From contig OY782765.1 of the NCBI GenBank assembly GCA_963678275.1, positions 4,216,001 to 4,280,000 on the forward strand: a stretch of DNA of 64,000 bases, in the 5' to 3' direction. The position numbers and the translations under genes are program-made. The notes below the pieces were generated by a model. That model was given only the letters and a program-made list of their open reading frames with translations, had not been told where the DNA came from and searched no databases. This DNA comes from G963677445 sp963678275. GTDB taxonomy: Bacteria; Bacteroidota; Ignavibacteria; Ignavibacteriales; Melioribacteraceae. Positions 28,044-37,915 of the stretch are shown one piece after another (the first letter of the stretch is position 1; each line of letters begins with the position of its first letter).

Positions 28044-30587
28044 ATGTCTAAACAAAAGCGGAAACAGAAACCGGATAAAAAACAGGGAGCTCTCGAAAAT
28101 TTCAGCCTGAATTCCCTGGTTCCCGAAAAATATCTTGCTTATATAATTCCCGGAATTATTTTAATACTTTTCCTCATCTTTTTCTATCCTCTTTATTTCG
28201 GGGGCAAAACTTATCAGTCAGGTGATATTGTCACCAGTAAAAGCCTCGAAAGTTTTATTGATAATGAAAGAGAGGATTATACTCTTTGGTATCCATATAT
28301 ATTCTGCGGAATGCCGGCATACGGTTTATCCACAGATTATAAATGGTTTAATTTTATATGGGTGGGAATATCTTCCGCGAGAAGCTTATATATGACATTT
28401 TTTGATGTCGAATATGCCAAGTGGACATTTTATCTTCTTATCCTCGCTTTTAACAGTTTTTTCCTTATTTATTATCTCACCAAAAACAGGCTGATCAGTT
28501 TATTCGGAGCAGTATCGACTTCATTCAGTACAGGGCTGATATTGTTTCTCTTTATCGGGCATGTTACCAAACTTACGGCGCTCGCTTTTTATCCCCTGAT
28601 CTTTCTGATGCTTTTACGATTCAGGGAGGAGATAAGATTAAGAGATATCGCTATCCTTATTATAGCCGTCCAGCTTTCCTTCCAGGGATGGCATGTGCAG
28701 ATTATTTATTACACCGGCATGGCTGTGGGAATATATTTTCTTTACTCAATTATCCGTTCATATATAATAAAAGATAAAAGGTCGGCTAATCAGTTCCTGA
28801 AAGCTTTCGGCATTTACGCGGGGGCATTTATTATCGCGGTTCTTATTCAGTCCGATAACCTGACCCAGATTTATGAATATAATGAATATTCAACACGAGG
28901 TTCAGAAAGTATACTGGATATAAACTCTGGAAAAGCAGAAAATAAAAAAGCTGACAGCGACTTTTACCAGTATGCCACAAACTGGTCATTTTCACCAGGT
29001 GAAGTAATGACTTTTATTATTCCATCTTATTACGGTTTTGGAAATTCAACTTATAAGGGACCCCTGAGTAACAACAGGGAAGCTGAAGTAAACACCTATT
29101 TCGGACAAATGCCATTTGTTGACGTCGCGATGTATATGGGGGTAATTATATTTTTCCTTGCTCTCTTTTCAGTTTATGTCAACCGGAAAGATCCCTTTGT
29201 TCAGTTTCTCGCCATATTAAGTTTATTTTCTATTCTGGTTTCATTCGGAAGAACATTCCCGATATTTTATGATCTTCTTTTTTATTACCTGCCATTCTTT
29301 AATAAATTCAGAGTGCCCTCAATGATCCTTATTCTGGCCCAGCTCAGTTTTCCTGTTCTGGCAGCCATGGGTCTTAAGAAAATCATCGATCTTAGAAATG
29401 AAATGGATGAAAGAGCGTTAAGTATCTTAAAATACGCCTCATTTATATTCACCGGCGTTTTTATTATTTCACTTCTGGCGAAAGGGGCTGTAGCCGGATG
29501 GTTTGAAGGAAGAGTAGCCGATTATGCTTCCGGCCTGCAGAATTACAGACCGCAGATGGCCGGACAGTATAACGCGCTGAAAGGTTATATGGCGGAAATG
29601 TTCACCGGCGATATGTTATTCGCTTTTGGAGCGGCGGCCCTGGTTTTCTGGATTTGTTATTTTTATGTGGTAAGAAAAGTTAGCGCGGATATAGCTATAA
29701 TAGTTGTCATTATTATCAGTACAACCGACTTACTCAGGATTGATGTTAGACCTGTTAAAATGCAGGACGCCAAAAATGTCGATCAGTTTTTTACAGAACC
29801 TGAATATGTAAAGGTAATCAAAAGCCTTGATGATGATCAGCCTTACAGAATATTAAACCTGAAACAGGATGGCACACCGGGATCATTCCGTCAGAACCAG
29901 AATTTTAGCGCCTATTTTCTTCTCCAGGATTTTTATGGTTATTCATCAATAAAACCGAGAGCTTACCAGGATTATATTGATGTGGTCGGCATTGTGAATC
30001 CCATGATGTGGAATATGCTTAATGTTAAATATATTGTCACCGATAAGCCTATGAGTCAGCCGAACCTGAGAGTGATTCATAATGGAAAGGATGGAATTAT
30101 TTATCAGAATATGACCGCGCTGCCAAGAGCATATTTTGTTGACAGTGTTGAAAAAGCCGATCCCTATCTTTTTCTGAATGATGTAAAAAATCAGCTCTTT
30201 AATCCTGTGGAAAAAGCCTTTGTTACTGACACCGATATACCTGAAATTGAAACTCCCGACAGCACAGCGAATGTGAAAATCGTTAATTATCTCGATGAAA
30301 AAATTGAGATGGATGTTAAAGCCTCGGGAAATAACCTTATGTTTCTCGGCGATACATTTTTCCCGAAAGGATGGGATGTAACAATTGACGGGGAAGAGGG
30401 GGAGATAATCAGGCTTAATCATGGTTTCCGGGGAGTAATTATTCCCGAAGGGGAACATAAAGTGGTCATGAAATATCTTCCCGCGAGTTTTGTGGTTTCA
30501 AAATATCTCGCTCTCACACTCAGCGCTCTTACGATTATCGGGCTTGTTCTCGGAATACTGATGGAGCGGAGGAAACGAAAAGTTTAG
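28044..30587 (+). CDS. YfhO-like large membrane protein (GT-C-like)
   Basis: 847 residues with about a dozen membrane spans and a soluble C-terminal domain (about 570-810), the arrangement of the YfhO family. The first external loop contains YTLWYPYIFCGMPAYGL, which agrees with the family's acidic/aromatic N-terminal loop. YfhO proteins are thought to transfer sugars from polyprenyl carriers, as in lipoteichoic acid glycosylation; the exact role here is unknown. It follows the GT4 gene in an apparent operon and ends at a strong terminator. Confidence 0.85.
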   Translation: MSKQKRKQKPDKKQGALENFSLNSLVPEKYLAYIIPGIILILFLIFFYPLYFGGKTYQSGDIVTSKSLESFIDNEREDYTLWYPYIFCGMPAYGLSTDYKWFNFIWVGISSARSLYMTFFDVEYAKWTFYLLILAFNSFFLIYYLTKNRLISLFGAVSTSFSTGLILFLFIGHVTKLTALAFYPLIFLMLLRFREEIRLRDIAILIIAVQLSFQGWHVQIIYYTGMAVGIYFLYSIIRSYIIKDKRSANQFLKAFGIYAGAFIIAVLIQSDNLTQIYEYNEYSTRGSESILDINSGKAENKKADSDFYQYATNWSFSPGEVMTFIIPSYYGFGNSTYKGPLSNNREAEVNTYFGQMPFVDVAMYMGVIIFFLALFSVYVNRKDPFVQFLAILSLFSILVSFGRTFPIFYDLLFYYLPFFNKFRVPSMILILAQLSFPVLAAMGLKKIIDLRNEMDERALSILKYASFIFTGVFIISLLAKGAVAGWFEGRVADYASGLQNYRPQMAGQYNALKGYMAEMFTGDMLFAFGAAALVFWICYFYVVRKVSADIAIIVVIIISTTDLLRIDVRPVKMQDAKNVDQFFTEPEYVKVIKSLDDDQPYRILNLKQDGTPGSFRQNQNFSAYFLLQDFYGYSSIKPRAYQDYIDVVGIVNPMMWNMLNVKYIVTDKPMSQPNLRVIHNGKDGIIYQNMTALPRAYFVDSVEKADPYLFLNDVKNQLFNPVEKAFVTDTDIPEIETPDSTANVKIVNYLDEKIEMDVKASGNNLMFLGDTFFPKGWDVTIDGEEGEIIRLNHGFRGVIIPEGEHKVVMKYLPASFVVSKYLALTLSALTIIGLVLGILMERRKRKV

Positions 30588-30612
30588 CTATTATATTTAT
30601 ATTCTGATTTAG

Positions 30613-30636
30613 CCCCGCTTAACGCGGGGTTTTTTA
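30613..30636 (+). terminator. Rho-independent terminator after the YfhO-like gene
   Basis: CCCCGC-TTAAC-GCGGGG followed by seven T, 25 bases after the stop codon. Confidence 0.9.
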
Positions 30637-30847
30637 TTCTCTGCCGCCTCATGTTTTGAGAGGCTAAACAATTCGGAGGCTAAGCTTGGTGAAACCGCCT
30701 CAACCGTAGCAGCAATCCCGAAAATATTACCAAATTGAACTTTGAACCACCATCAAACGATATCCTGATTAAAAGCCTGTATTTAAAGAGATTGAATATC
30801 ATTCGATTTAGTATTAATTTTCAAATTTGTTTTAAAATTTAAAAGAT

Positions 30848-32200
30848 ATGTTTTATAACGAAGATACCATAACAGCATCGGCAACAAATCCCGGCACAGG
30901 GGCAATCTCTGTAGTTCGTATAAGCGGAAAAGAAAGTTTCGGCATTGTCGATAAAATATTTGACGGAAAGTTGAAGATCTCAAACGCGTTGTCGCATACA
31001 ATTCATTATGGGAAAATTATAGATTCCGGAAATGTGATAGATGATGTTCTGGTCGCTCTATTCAGATCGCCGAATAGTTATACCGGTGAGGACAGTTGTG
31101 AAATCAGCTCACACGGAAGCGCATACATTGTTAAGAAAATTATTGAGCTTCTGGTGGATCAGGGAGCGCGGCTGGCGGAACCGGGGGAGTTTACAAAAAG
31201 AGCGTTCCTTAACGGGAAAATTGATCTTGCCCAGGCTGAGGCGGTTGCCGATGTAATAAGTTCAAGTACCGAAGCCTCCCTAAAAGGGGCGAGGAATCAG
31301 TTGGACGGGGTGTTGTCAGCCAAAGTAGGGGAGTTGAGAAAAGGTCTTATAAGTGTATTATCACTATTGGAACTTGAACTCGATTTTGTGGAGGAGGAGA
31401 TTGAGTTTGTTCCCTTAAAGGAGGTTAAAAAGAAAATAAACCAGTTTGTAAGGGAAATTGAAAAACTGATGAACACCTTCCATTACGGTAAAGTGATAAG
31501 GGATGGGGTAAATGTTGTTATTGCGGGAAAACCAAATGTGGGTAAATCATCAATATTAAATTTCCTTCTGAAAGAGTCGAGAGCGATTGTAAGCAAGACT
31601 CCGGGAACCACAAGGGATGTAATCAGGGAGGATATTGATATCGATGGTTATCTGTTCCGATTATTTGACACAGCGGGGATAAGGTTTACAAGTGATGATG
31701 TTGAAAGGGAGGGGGTTGAAAGAAGCAGGGATAAGGTGAAAAACGCCGATGTTATTTTGTTCATTAACGACTCAACCTATGGTTATGATAATGAAGTTTA
31801 TGAAGAAATAAAAAAACTTAACACAAGCGCTAATATTATAACAATATTTAACAAGTGCGATTTGAAATCGATTAATTCCATGAAGAGTGAAATTAATGTA
31901 TCGGCTAAAACAGGGGAGGGAATGGAAAGACTTTTGGAATTGATGAAAGCAAGGGTAGATGATGAAAAAATTTATACGGAAAAAAGCGCTGTTGTTACAA
32001 ATATTCGCCATTACGACGCGTTGAAAAAAGCAAAAGAAAAACTTCATAATGCGATTATAGCCATTGATGAAAAGTTGTCAGGCGAGTTTGTTTCTGTTGA
32101 TCTCAGGCAGGGAACTGATTATCTCGGTGAAATAATTGGTGAAGTTACTTCGGATGATATACTTAATAATATATTTTCGAAGTTCTGTATTGGAAAATAA
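30848..32200 (+). CDS. mnmE: tRNA modification GTPase MnmE
   Basis: 450 residues, full length. The N-terminal folate-binding domain (1-115), helical domain and inserted GTPase are all present: G1 GKPNVGKS (227-234), TPGTTRD, G3 DTAG (274-277) and G4 NKCD. The C-terminal catalytic tail FCIGK holds the essential cysteine (447). With MnmG it makes the 5-carboxymethylaminomethyl modification of wobble uridine in several tRNAs. It is separated from mnmG by 70 bases carrying two parS sites. Confidence 0.97.
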   Translation: MFYNEDTITASATNPGTGAISVVRISGKESFGIVDKIFDGKLKISNALSHTIHYGKIIDSGNVIDDVLVALFRSPNSYTGEDSCEISSHGSAYIVKKIIELLVDQGARLAEPGEFTKRAFLNGKIDLAQAEAVADVISSSTEASLKGARNQLDGVLSAKVGELRKGLISVLSLLELELDFVEEEIEFVPLKEVKKKINQFVREIEKLMNTFHYGKVIRDGVNVVIAGKPNVGKSSILNFLLKESRAIVSKTPGTTRDVIREDIDIDGYLFRLFDTAGIRFTSDDVEREGVERSRDKVKNADVILFINDSTYGYDNEVYEEIKKLNTSANIITIFNKCDLKSINSMKSEINVSAKTGEGMERLLELMKARVDDEKIYTEKSAVVTNIRHYDALKKAKEKLHNAIIAIDEKLSGEFVSVDLRQGTDYLGEIIGEVTSDDILNNIFSKFCIGK

Positions 32201-32216
32201 GGTTTCACGTGAAACA
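32201..32216. promoter_or_regulatory. parS: parS centromere site 1
   Basis: GGTTTCACGTGAAACA matches the ParB-binding consensus TGTTTCACGTGAAACA at 15 of 16 positions and begins directly after the mnmE stop codon. Confidence 0.88.
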
Positions 32217-32238
32217 TTTTATACACCGTTTGATGTTA

Positions 32239-32254
32239 TGTTTCACGTGAAACA
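32239..32254. promoter_or_regulatory. parS: parS centromere site 2
   Basis: TGTTTCACGTGAAACA is an exact consensus parS, 38 bases from the first. parS sites are bound by ParB and cluster near the replication origin, usually beside mnmG-rsmG-parA-parB. Confidence 0.95.
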
Positions 32255-32270
32255 TGAAAGGATAAGATAG

Positions 32271-34145
32271 ATGGATTACGATGTAATTGTAGCCGGCGGG
32301 GGACACGCGGGAATAGAAGCTGTTGTCGCCGCCGGAAAAATGGGGCTGAATGCCGCCCTTTTTACAATGGATAAAAACGCGCTCGGTCGAATGTCCTGCA
32401 ACCCGGCAATCGGGGGAAGCGCGAAAGGACATCTTGTGCATGAAATAGATGCTCTTGGCGGTATAATGGGACAAATTGCCGACAGAACCGGAATACAATT
32501 CAGGGTTTTAAATAAATCCAAAGGCCCTGCCGTCTGGGCGGGCAGATGCCAGTCGGACCGTAAGCTCTATTCCGAAGAGGCTGTTCGTGTTGTCGCTGCC
32601 TCAGAAGGTGTGACAATTGTAGAAGATACAATAAATGAGATTGTAACAGAAAATAATATTATCACCGGGGCTCTGACAGGAAAAGGAAGCTTTGTTTCCT
32701 GCCGGGCTCTTATTGTCTGTTCCGGCACTTTTATGAACGCGCTCATGCATACCGGAATGAATAAAACAGAAGGGGGGAGGTTTGGCGAACCTGCTTCTTA
32801 CGGACTTACTGAATCCCTGGCAAAGCATGGTTTTCATTACGGTCGGTTAAAAACCGGAACTCCTCCGAGACTAAAAATGAGCAGCATTAATTATGATATT
32901 CTTCAGGAGCAGCCGGGAGATGAAAATCCCGAGCCATTTTCATTAAAAACGAATCGAAGCGCTTTTCCCTTTTTGCCCCAGGTAAGCTGCCATATTACAT
33001 ATACTGATGAATATGTTCATAAAGCGCTTGAAAAAGGTTTTGATAATTCACCCCTCTTCAGGGGAATAATCCAGGGAGCCGGACCTCGTTATTGTCCATC
33101 CATTGAAGATAAAATCGTCAGGTTTTCCGATAAACCAAAACATCAGCTTTTTATTGAACCTGAGGGTTTGGATTCCGACCAGGTCTATCTTAACGGGTTT
33201 TCTTCCTCACTTCCCGAAGATATTCAGATGGAAGCCCTGCGCCTTATCAGGGGACTTGAAGAGGTTGAAATGGTCCGACCGGCTTACGCGGTTGAATATG
33301 ACTTTATTCCTCCTTACCAGGTGGACCTTACTCTCGAGACAAAATTGGTAAAAGGTTTATACTTTGCCGGTCAGATAAATGGAACCAGCGGTTATGAAGA
33401 GGCCGCCGCCCAGGGTATTGTTGCCGGTATTAATGCCGCGGCCAAAATTAAAGGAATGCCTGAATTTGTTTTAAAAAGGAACGAAGCTTATGCGGGCGTG
33501 CTGATAGATGACCTGGTTGGTAAATCTACCGATGAGCCTTACCGCATGTTTACTTCACGCGCCGAACATCGTCTGATTCTCAGACAGGATAACGCCGACA
33601 GAAGACTTATGCGTTACGGCCATAAATATGGTCTCGTTTCAGATGAATTATTTCAGGAGTTCAGAGAACGTGAGGTAATGATCAATTCCGGTATCAACCT
33701 GTTTAATGAAATTAAAGTGAAACCTCTGAATATAAATGATCATCTTGAAAAGAATGATTCCTCTCTTCTGAAAACTCCTGAAACAATTGGAAAGGTATGT
33801 AAACGTCCGGGGATTGGTTTAAAGGACATTTTACTAAGTTCCGATTTTATAGATCACCCTGTGGTAAAAGCGGTTCTTCTTAATGAAAAGGCGCTCGAAC
33901 AGATAGAAATAGAATTGAAGTATGAAGGATATATAAAGAAACAGGAAGAACTAATCGAAAAAATGCTGCGCCTTGAAAAAATGGCAATCCCCAAAACTTT
34001 CGATTATACCAATATCCACACAATATCACTGGAAGCAAGGGAGAAATTGAGAAGGATAAAACCCCGTTCTATCGGCCAGGCCTCGAGAATATCGGGCGTT
34101 TCTCCTTCTGATATTTCAATATTATTAGTATATTTAAAGAACTAA
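32271..34145 (+). CDS. mnmG: tRNA uridine 5-carboxymethylaminomethyl modification enzyme MnmG
   Basis: 624 residues, normal length. FAD-binding GGGHAGIEA (about 10-18), the RMSCNPAIGG cysteine motif and GPRYCPSIEDKIVRF are all conserved, as is the C-terminal helical region that contacts MnmE. Works with MnmE on wobble uridines, using FAD and folate. Followed by rsmG with 17 bases between stop and the chosen start. Confidence 0.97.
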   Translation: MDYDVIVAGGGHAGIEAVVAAGKMGLNAALFTMDKNALGRMSCNPAIGGSAKGHLVHEIDALGGIMGQIADRTGIQFRVLNKSKGPAVWAGRCQSDRKLYSEEAVRVVAASEGVTIVEDTINEIVTENNIITGALTGKGSFVSCRALIVCSGTFMNALMHTGMNKTEGGRFGEPASYGLTESLAKHGFHYGRLKTGTPPRLKMSSINYDILQEQPGDENPEPFSLKTNRSAFPFLPQVSCHITYTDEYVHKALEKGFDNSPLFRGIIQGAGPRYCPSIEDKIVRFSDKPKHQLFIEPEGLDSDQVYLNGFSSSLPEDIQMEALRLIRGLEEVEMVRPAYAVEYDFIPPYQVDLTLETKLVKGLYFAGQINGTSGYEEAAAQGIVAGINAAAKIKGMPEFVLKRNEAYAGVLIDDLVGKSTDEPYRMFTSRAEHRLILRQDNADRRLMRYGHKYGLVSDELFQEFREREVMINSGINLFNEIKVKPLNINDHLEKNDSSLLKTPETIGKVCKRPGIGLKDILLSSDFIDHPVVKAVLLNEKALEQIEIELKYEGYIKKQEELIEKMLRLEKMAIPKTFDYTNIHTISLEAREKLRRIKPRSIGQASRISGVSPSDISILLVYLKN

Positions 34146-34162
34146 TTTTTTTGAGGTATTTA

Positions 34163-34843
34163 TTGGATCTGCAAGAAAAGTATCTGCGGGAATTAAAAAA
34201 GTTTTTCTGGGAAAACAGTTTAAATCCTGATCTCTACCAGATTGAAAGACTTGCTCATTTTGCCGCCCTGGTAACAGAAAAAAATGAGGAAGTAAATCTT
34301 ATTTCAAGAAAGGATATCGAAAATATTATTGAGAATCATATTTTCCTTTCTTATTATATTTCAGAGTTTTTACCTGACAGGGTTACTCGTTTTCTTGATA
34401 TCGGAACCGGCGGAGGATTTCCCGGAATCCCTCTTGCTATTTCCAGACCATTAATGCGCGGTGTTCTGGCTGACTCGACCGGAAAGAAGATTGATGCTGT
34501 TTCGGAGTTTCTCGACAAACTTAAACTCACCAATGTTGTTTCGGCAAATTCCAGGGTGGAAAGTGATGAATTCAAAGAAAAATATAAAAATTCTTTCGAC
34601 CTGGTTGTAAGCCGGGGAACTGTTCCCTTAATAATATTATTCAGATACTCCATTCCCCTTATCAAAGAAAAAGCCTATCTCTTCGCTATCAAAGGAGGCG
34701 ATCTGGATGAGGAATTCAAAACTGCCGAAATGAAATACAGGTCATTTATCAAAAAGTCTACTATTTTTGAAATGGCCTATAAACCTAATAATATCCGAAA
34801 TGAAAAAGGTAAAAAACTGATTGTTGTGGAACTTGTTAAATGA
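34163..34843 (+). CDS. rsmG: 16S rRNA (guanine-N7) methyltransferase RsmG
   Basis: 226 residues. I use the TTG at 34163, with GAGGT eight bases upstream; an in-frame TTG at 34151 lies before that ribosome site and is less likely. The SAM-binding motif is DIGTGGGFPGIPLAI, and the NLISRKD segment upstream is typical of the family. It methylates G527 (E. coli numbering) of 16S rRNA. The stop codon overlaps the murQ start (ATGA), indicating coupled translation. Confidence 0.94.
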   Translation: MDLQEKYLRELKKFFWENSLNPDLYQIERLAHFAALVTEKNEEVNLISRKDIENIIENHIFLSYYISEFLPDRVTRFLDIGTGGGFPGIPLAISRPLMRGVLADSTGKKIDAVSEFLDKLKLTNVVSANSRVESDEFKEKYKNSFDLVVSRGTVPLIILFRYSIPLIKEKAYLFAIKGGDLDEEFKTAEMKYRSFIKKSTIFEMAYKPNNIRNEKGKKLIVVELVK

Positions 34844-35775
34844 GCCAGGAAAACAAAAACTTATTTGAAGAGATATCAACTCTTTCTACCGAACAAAGAA
34901 ATCCAGCGTCGATGGATATTGACGCCAGGTCTGTAGAAGAAATTTTAAAGATCATGAATGATGAGGATAAGAAAGTCCCCGTCGCTGTTGAAAAGGAAAT
35001 TCCTTATATTGCCAAAGCAGTGGATATGATCGTTCACACATTAAAAATAGGCGGCCGTCTGCTTTATTTCGGCGCCGGAACGAGCGGAAGACTCGGGGTA
35101 GTTGACGCCAGTGAATGCCCCCCTACTTTTGGAACTCCTTTTGGATTAATTGAAGGATTTATTGCCGGGGGAAAAGAAGCGATGTTCCGCGCGCAGGAAG
35201 GCGCGGAGGATTTTGAAGATAATGGAGCCGCCGATGTTATCAAAGCGCAGGTCGGTTCACGCGATGTCGTTTGCGGTATTGCCGCCAGCCGCAGAACTCC
35301 TTACGTTATCGGGGCTATTAAAAAAGCAAAATCGCTTGGAGCCAGGACTCTTTACGTAACGGCCACGCCTCGCGAAACATTCAACATTGAAGGTGTTGAT
35401 GTCGCTATATGTCCTTATGTTGGTCCGGAAGTTATTATGGGTTCCACCAGAATGAAAAGCGGCACCGCCCAGAAACTTGTGCTGAATATGCTTACAACCG
35501 CCTCTATGATCAGGATGGGCAAGGTATATGAAAATATGATGATCGATCTGCAAATGACAAATAAAAAACTTGTTGAAAGATCCAAACGTATTGTTATGAC
35601 AATTACCGGTTCCGACTATGACAGCGCTTCAAGCTACCTGCAGAAAGCGGGAGGACATGTAAAAACCGCGCTTGTTATGATCAGAGCCGGGGTCACCGCC
35701 GAGGAAGCCGCTGAAAGGCTGGAAAAAGCGGATGGATTTGTCAGAGCAGCGATCGAAGGAAAATCGGTCCTGTGA
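34840..35775 (+). CDS. murQ: N-acetylmuramic acid 6-phosphate etherase MurQ
   Basis: 311 residues, SIS-domain etherase with the family signatures TEQRNPASMDID at the N-terminus, LLYFGAGTSGRLGVVDASECPPTFG and MKSGTAQKLVLNM. It splits the lactyl ether of MurNAc-6-phosphate to GlcNAc-6-phosphate during cell-wall recycling in the cytoplasm. Overlaps rsmG by four bases and ends the mnmE/mnmG operon, followed by a strong terminator. parA and parB, which often follow rsmG, are not here. Confidence 0.95.
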   Translation: MSQENKNLFEEISTLSTEQRNPASMDIDARSVEEILKIMNDEDKKVPVAVEKEIPYIAKAVDMIVHTLKIGGRLLYFGAGTSGRLGVVDASECPPTFGTPFGLIEGFIAGGKEAMFRAQEGAEDFEDNGAADVIKAQVGSRDVVCGIAASRRTPYVIGAIKKAKSLGARTLYVTATPRETFNIEGVDVAICPYVGPEVIMGSTRMKSGTAQKLVLNMLTTASMIRMGKVYENMMIDLQMTNKKLVERSKRIVMTITGSDYDSASSYLQKAGGHVKTALVMIRAGVTAEEAAERLEKADGFVRAAIEGKSVL

Positions 35776-35810
35776 GTCCCTGCTTAATATTTATTTAATT
35801 TTTTTATAAT

Positions 35811-35849
35811 GCGCCGCAGTTATAATTTTGTACTGCGGCGCTTTTTTTT
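35811..35849 (+). terminator. Rho-independent terminator after murQ
   Basis: GCGCCGCAGT and ACTGCGGCGC arms, 11-base loop, then eight T. The T run ends directly at an ATG (35850), so the next gene must have another start or promoter. Confidence 0.93.
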
Positions 35850-35867
35850 ATGGCCGGAAAATTTATT

Positions 35868-36992
35868 ATGACCAGCGAAGTATTCTTAAAATATAAACCT
35901 GACCGTGATGTGATTTTTGTTATGGGCGCCGGCGCTTCTTATCCCGACGGGGTCCCCCTTCAAAAACATCTGATACCGCTCATTTTATCTGAGAACAATG
36001 ATTATATCAGAAACTCTGTTATCGGCGGCAAAGTAATAAAATTTCTTACTGATAATTTTTATATTGAAAGAAGTCATGAAGAGGGTTACCCGCGCCTTGA
36101 AGCGGTGTTTGGATTTCTGGATTATTTTATAGCCAATAATGAAAGCTTAAGTTCTGAATATACATTTTCAATATTATATGAAATTAAGGAATACCTGATA
36201 AAACTTATCCACTATGTGGTTGATCAGAATACCGACAGAAGAAGTCTTGTTTATCATCGTTTCTGGGATTCTGTCTTCGGTTATAATGATAATATATCGG
36301 TGATTACACTCAATTATGATACACTTCTTGAACAGGCGTTCGATGACTATTTCAGAAAAAGAGGTTTTATTGATTATGCCATCCACCTGATGAATGATGA
36401 AAGCATTAAAGGGCTTGAGCAATACAACTTTTGGGTGAATACCGGAAAACCGGTGAAAGTGGCGGCGAATACTAATCCTGTTCCCATAAAAATTCTTAAG
36501 CTGCATGGAAGCCTTAACTGGAAATACTGCAACTGCTGCAACCAGGTGCTTCTGACGCCCTGGGACAGGGAGATTGATCTTAACCGGGGAAAATTTCTTG
36601 GTTATACTTATCCCGAACGTGAAAAATATGAGTATTCCTGTCCTCTTGATAAAACTGATTTTAATACACTTATTCTTCCCCCTTCTTCTGTGAAAAGTTT
36701 TACTAATCCGGTGATTATGCAGCTTTTTAACGAGGCTTCGAGGGAAATCAGGAAAGTAAAAAAAGTTGTTTTCGTGGGATATTCTCTATCGCATAGTGAT
36801 ATACATATCAAGGCGCTGTTTAAGAAAAATCTTCCCGACAACAGTAAAATATATATTATAAATAATAAGAATAGTGATGTATTATTTTTCAGGTACAAAT
36901 CATTATCTGATAATGTGGAGTTTATCAACAGCCCCTTTGAGGAAGTCGTTAAAGATGAGGCTCTTATGAAAAAACTGTTATCGCCTGAATAA
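35868..36992 (+). CDS. SIR2-like NAD-dependent domain protein
   Basis: 374 residues from the ATG at 35868. The in-frame ATG at 35850 touches the terminator T run and has no ribosome site. Motifs: VIFVMGAGASYPDGVP (NAD-binding GAG), TLNYDTLLE, LKLHGSLNW with the catalytic-type His, a CNCC/C cluster that may bind zinc, and VFVGYSLSHSD. Proteins of this SIR2_2 type include NAD hydrolases of phage-defence systems as well as orphan deacylase-like proteins. It stands alone, so its role is open. It converges on pstS. Confidence 0.8.
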   Translation: MTSEVFLKYKPDRDVIFVMGAGASYPDGVPLQKHLIPLILSENNDYIRNSVIGGKVIKFLTDNFYIERSHEEGYPRLEAVFGFLDYFIANNESLSSEYTFSILYEIKEYLIKLIHYVVDQNTDRRSLVYHRFWDSVFGYNDNISVITLNYDTLLEQAFDDYFRKRGFIDYAIHLMNDESIKGLEQYNFWVNTGKPVKVAANTNPVPIKILKLHGSLNWKYCNCCNQVLLTPWDREIDLNRGKFLGYTYPEREKYEYSCPLDKTDFNTLILPPSSVKSFTNPVIMQLFNEASREIRKVKKVVFVGYSLSHSDIHIKALFKKNLPDNSKIYIINNKNSDVLFFRYKSLSDNVEFINSPFEEVVKDEALMKKLLSPE

Positions 36993-37016
36993 ACCGGGAG
37001 CGGATAAGGAGAGTTG

Positions 37017-37051
37017 GGAATTAGGAATTAGGAATTAGGAATTAGGAATTA
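37017..37051. repeat. Tandem GGAATTA array (5 copies)
   Basis: Five perfect heptamers between the converging SIR2 and pstS genes. Related arrays lie at 38101-38146 and, inverted, at 63478-63515. Confidence 0.9.
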
Positions 37052-37081
37052 ATAATTGTTATAAATGTTACATTGTTGATG

Positions 37082-37915
37082 TTATTTATCCTCAATTTTC
37101 CAGAGTGGAATATATCCGGCGTTCCTTATTATCCTTTGTCCTGAGGGACTAAGAACCCAGTCAATAAATCTCTTCACATTTCCGTCGGGCTGGCGGGATG
37201 TGAAAAAATGAAGATATCTTGTAATAGGATAAATATCGCGGCGGGCATTTTCCTCATCAGGTGTTACACCATTTACCGCGATATGTTTTACTCCTGAACC
37301 ATAGCCGATTCCCCCATATCCTATCGCGCCGGGATTTGTTTTCACAAAATCTGTAACGTCAGATGTGGTCGGCAAAGAGACAAGATCAGCGCAGTAGTCG
37401 TTGTTTAGAAGAATATGTTCCTTAAAGTAATGGTAAGTGCCCGAAGCTGGATTTCGTACCACAGGAACTATCGGGATATCATCGCCCCCGAGTTCATTCC
37501 ATTTTTTTGTTTTACACAAAAATATATCCTTCAATGCTTGGGTTGTTAAATTGTCAACAGGATTATCGGGATGAACATATATTGAAAGAGCGTCCTTTGC
37601 TATTAAATGATACATCCCGACAGTTCCGTAATAATCGCTCAGCATTTTCATCTCTTCCGGCAGGAGTAATCTTGATGCGGTGCAGATATCAATATTTCCC
37701 GAAGTCAGCGCTTTAACCCCTTCCTTTGTTCCTCCTCCGTCAACGTATATCGATAATCCGGGATTATCCTTCATGTAATTTTCTGCCAGCATTCTGGTTA
37801 GTATCAGCATCGTATCAGACCCGGCAATATGAATTCTGGCTGTTTGTTTACTAATAAACAGGGAACATCCGGCCATTAATAATGCGATTATCAGCAGTGA
37901 AAATTTTAAACGCAT
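37082..37915 (-). CDS. pstS: Phosphate-binding lipoprotein PstS-like
   Basis: 277 residues from the ATG at 37915, preceded by AGGAAAGGAAAG; a longer in-frame start at 37963 would spoil the signal sequence. The signal ends in LLMAGC, a lipobox. The mature part follows PstS: HIAGSDTMLILTRMLAENY, GGGTKEGVKAL, NPASGTYHYFKE and PGAIGYGGIGYG. It binds phosphate outside the membrane for a Pst ABC importer. pstCAB and phoU are not in the window, so it may be a phosphate sensor or serve a transporter elsewhere. Confidence 0.85.
   Translation of the reverse strand: MRLKFSLLIIALLMAGCSLFISKQTARIHIAGSDTMLILTRMLAENYMKDNPGLSIYVDGGGTKEGVKALTSGNIDICTASRLLLPEEMKMLSDYYGTVGMYHLIAKDALSIYVHPDNPVDNLTTQALKDIFLCKTKKWNELGGDDIPIVPVVRNPASGTYHYFKEHILLNNDYCADLVSLPTTSDVTDFVKTNPGAIGYGGIGYGSGVKHIAVNGVTPDEENARRDIYPITRYLHFFTSRQPDGNVKRFIDWVLSPSGQRIIRNAGYIPLWKIEDK

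Noticed and set aside
35850..35867. SIR2 gene starting at 35850
   Set aside because: The ATG directly follows the terminator T run and has no ribosome site; 35868 is preferred.
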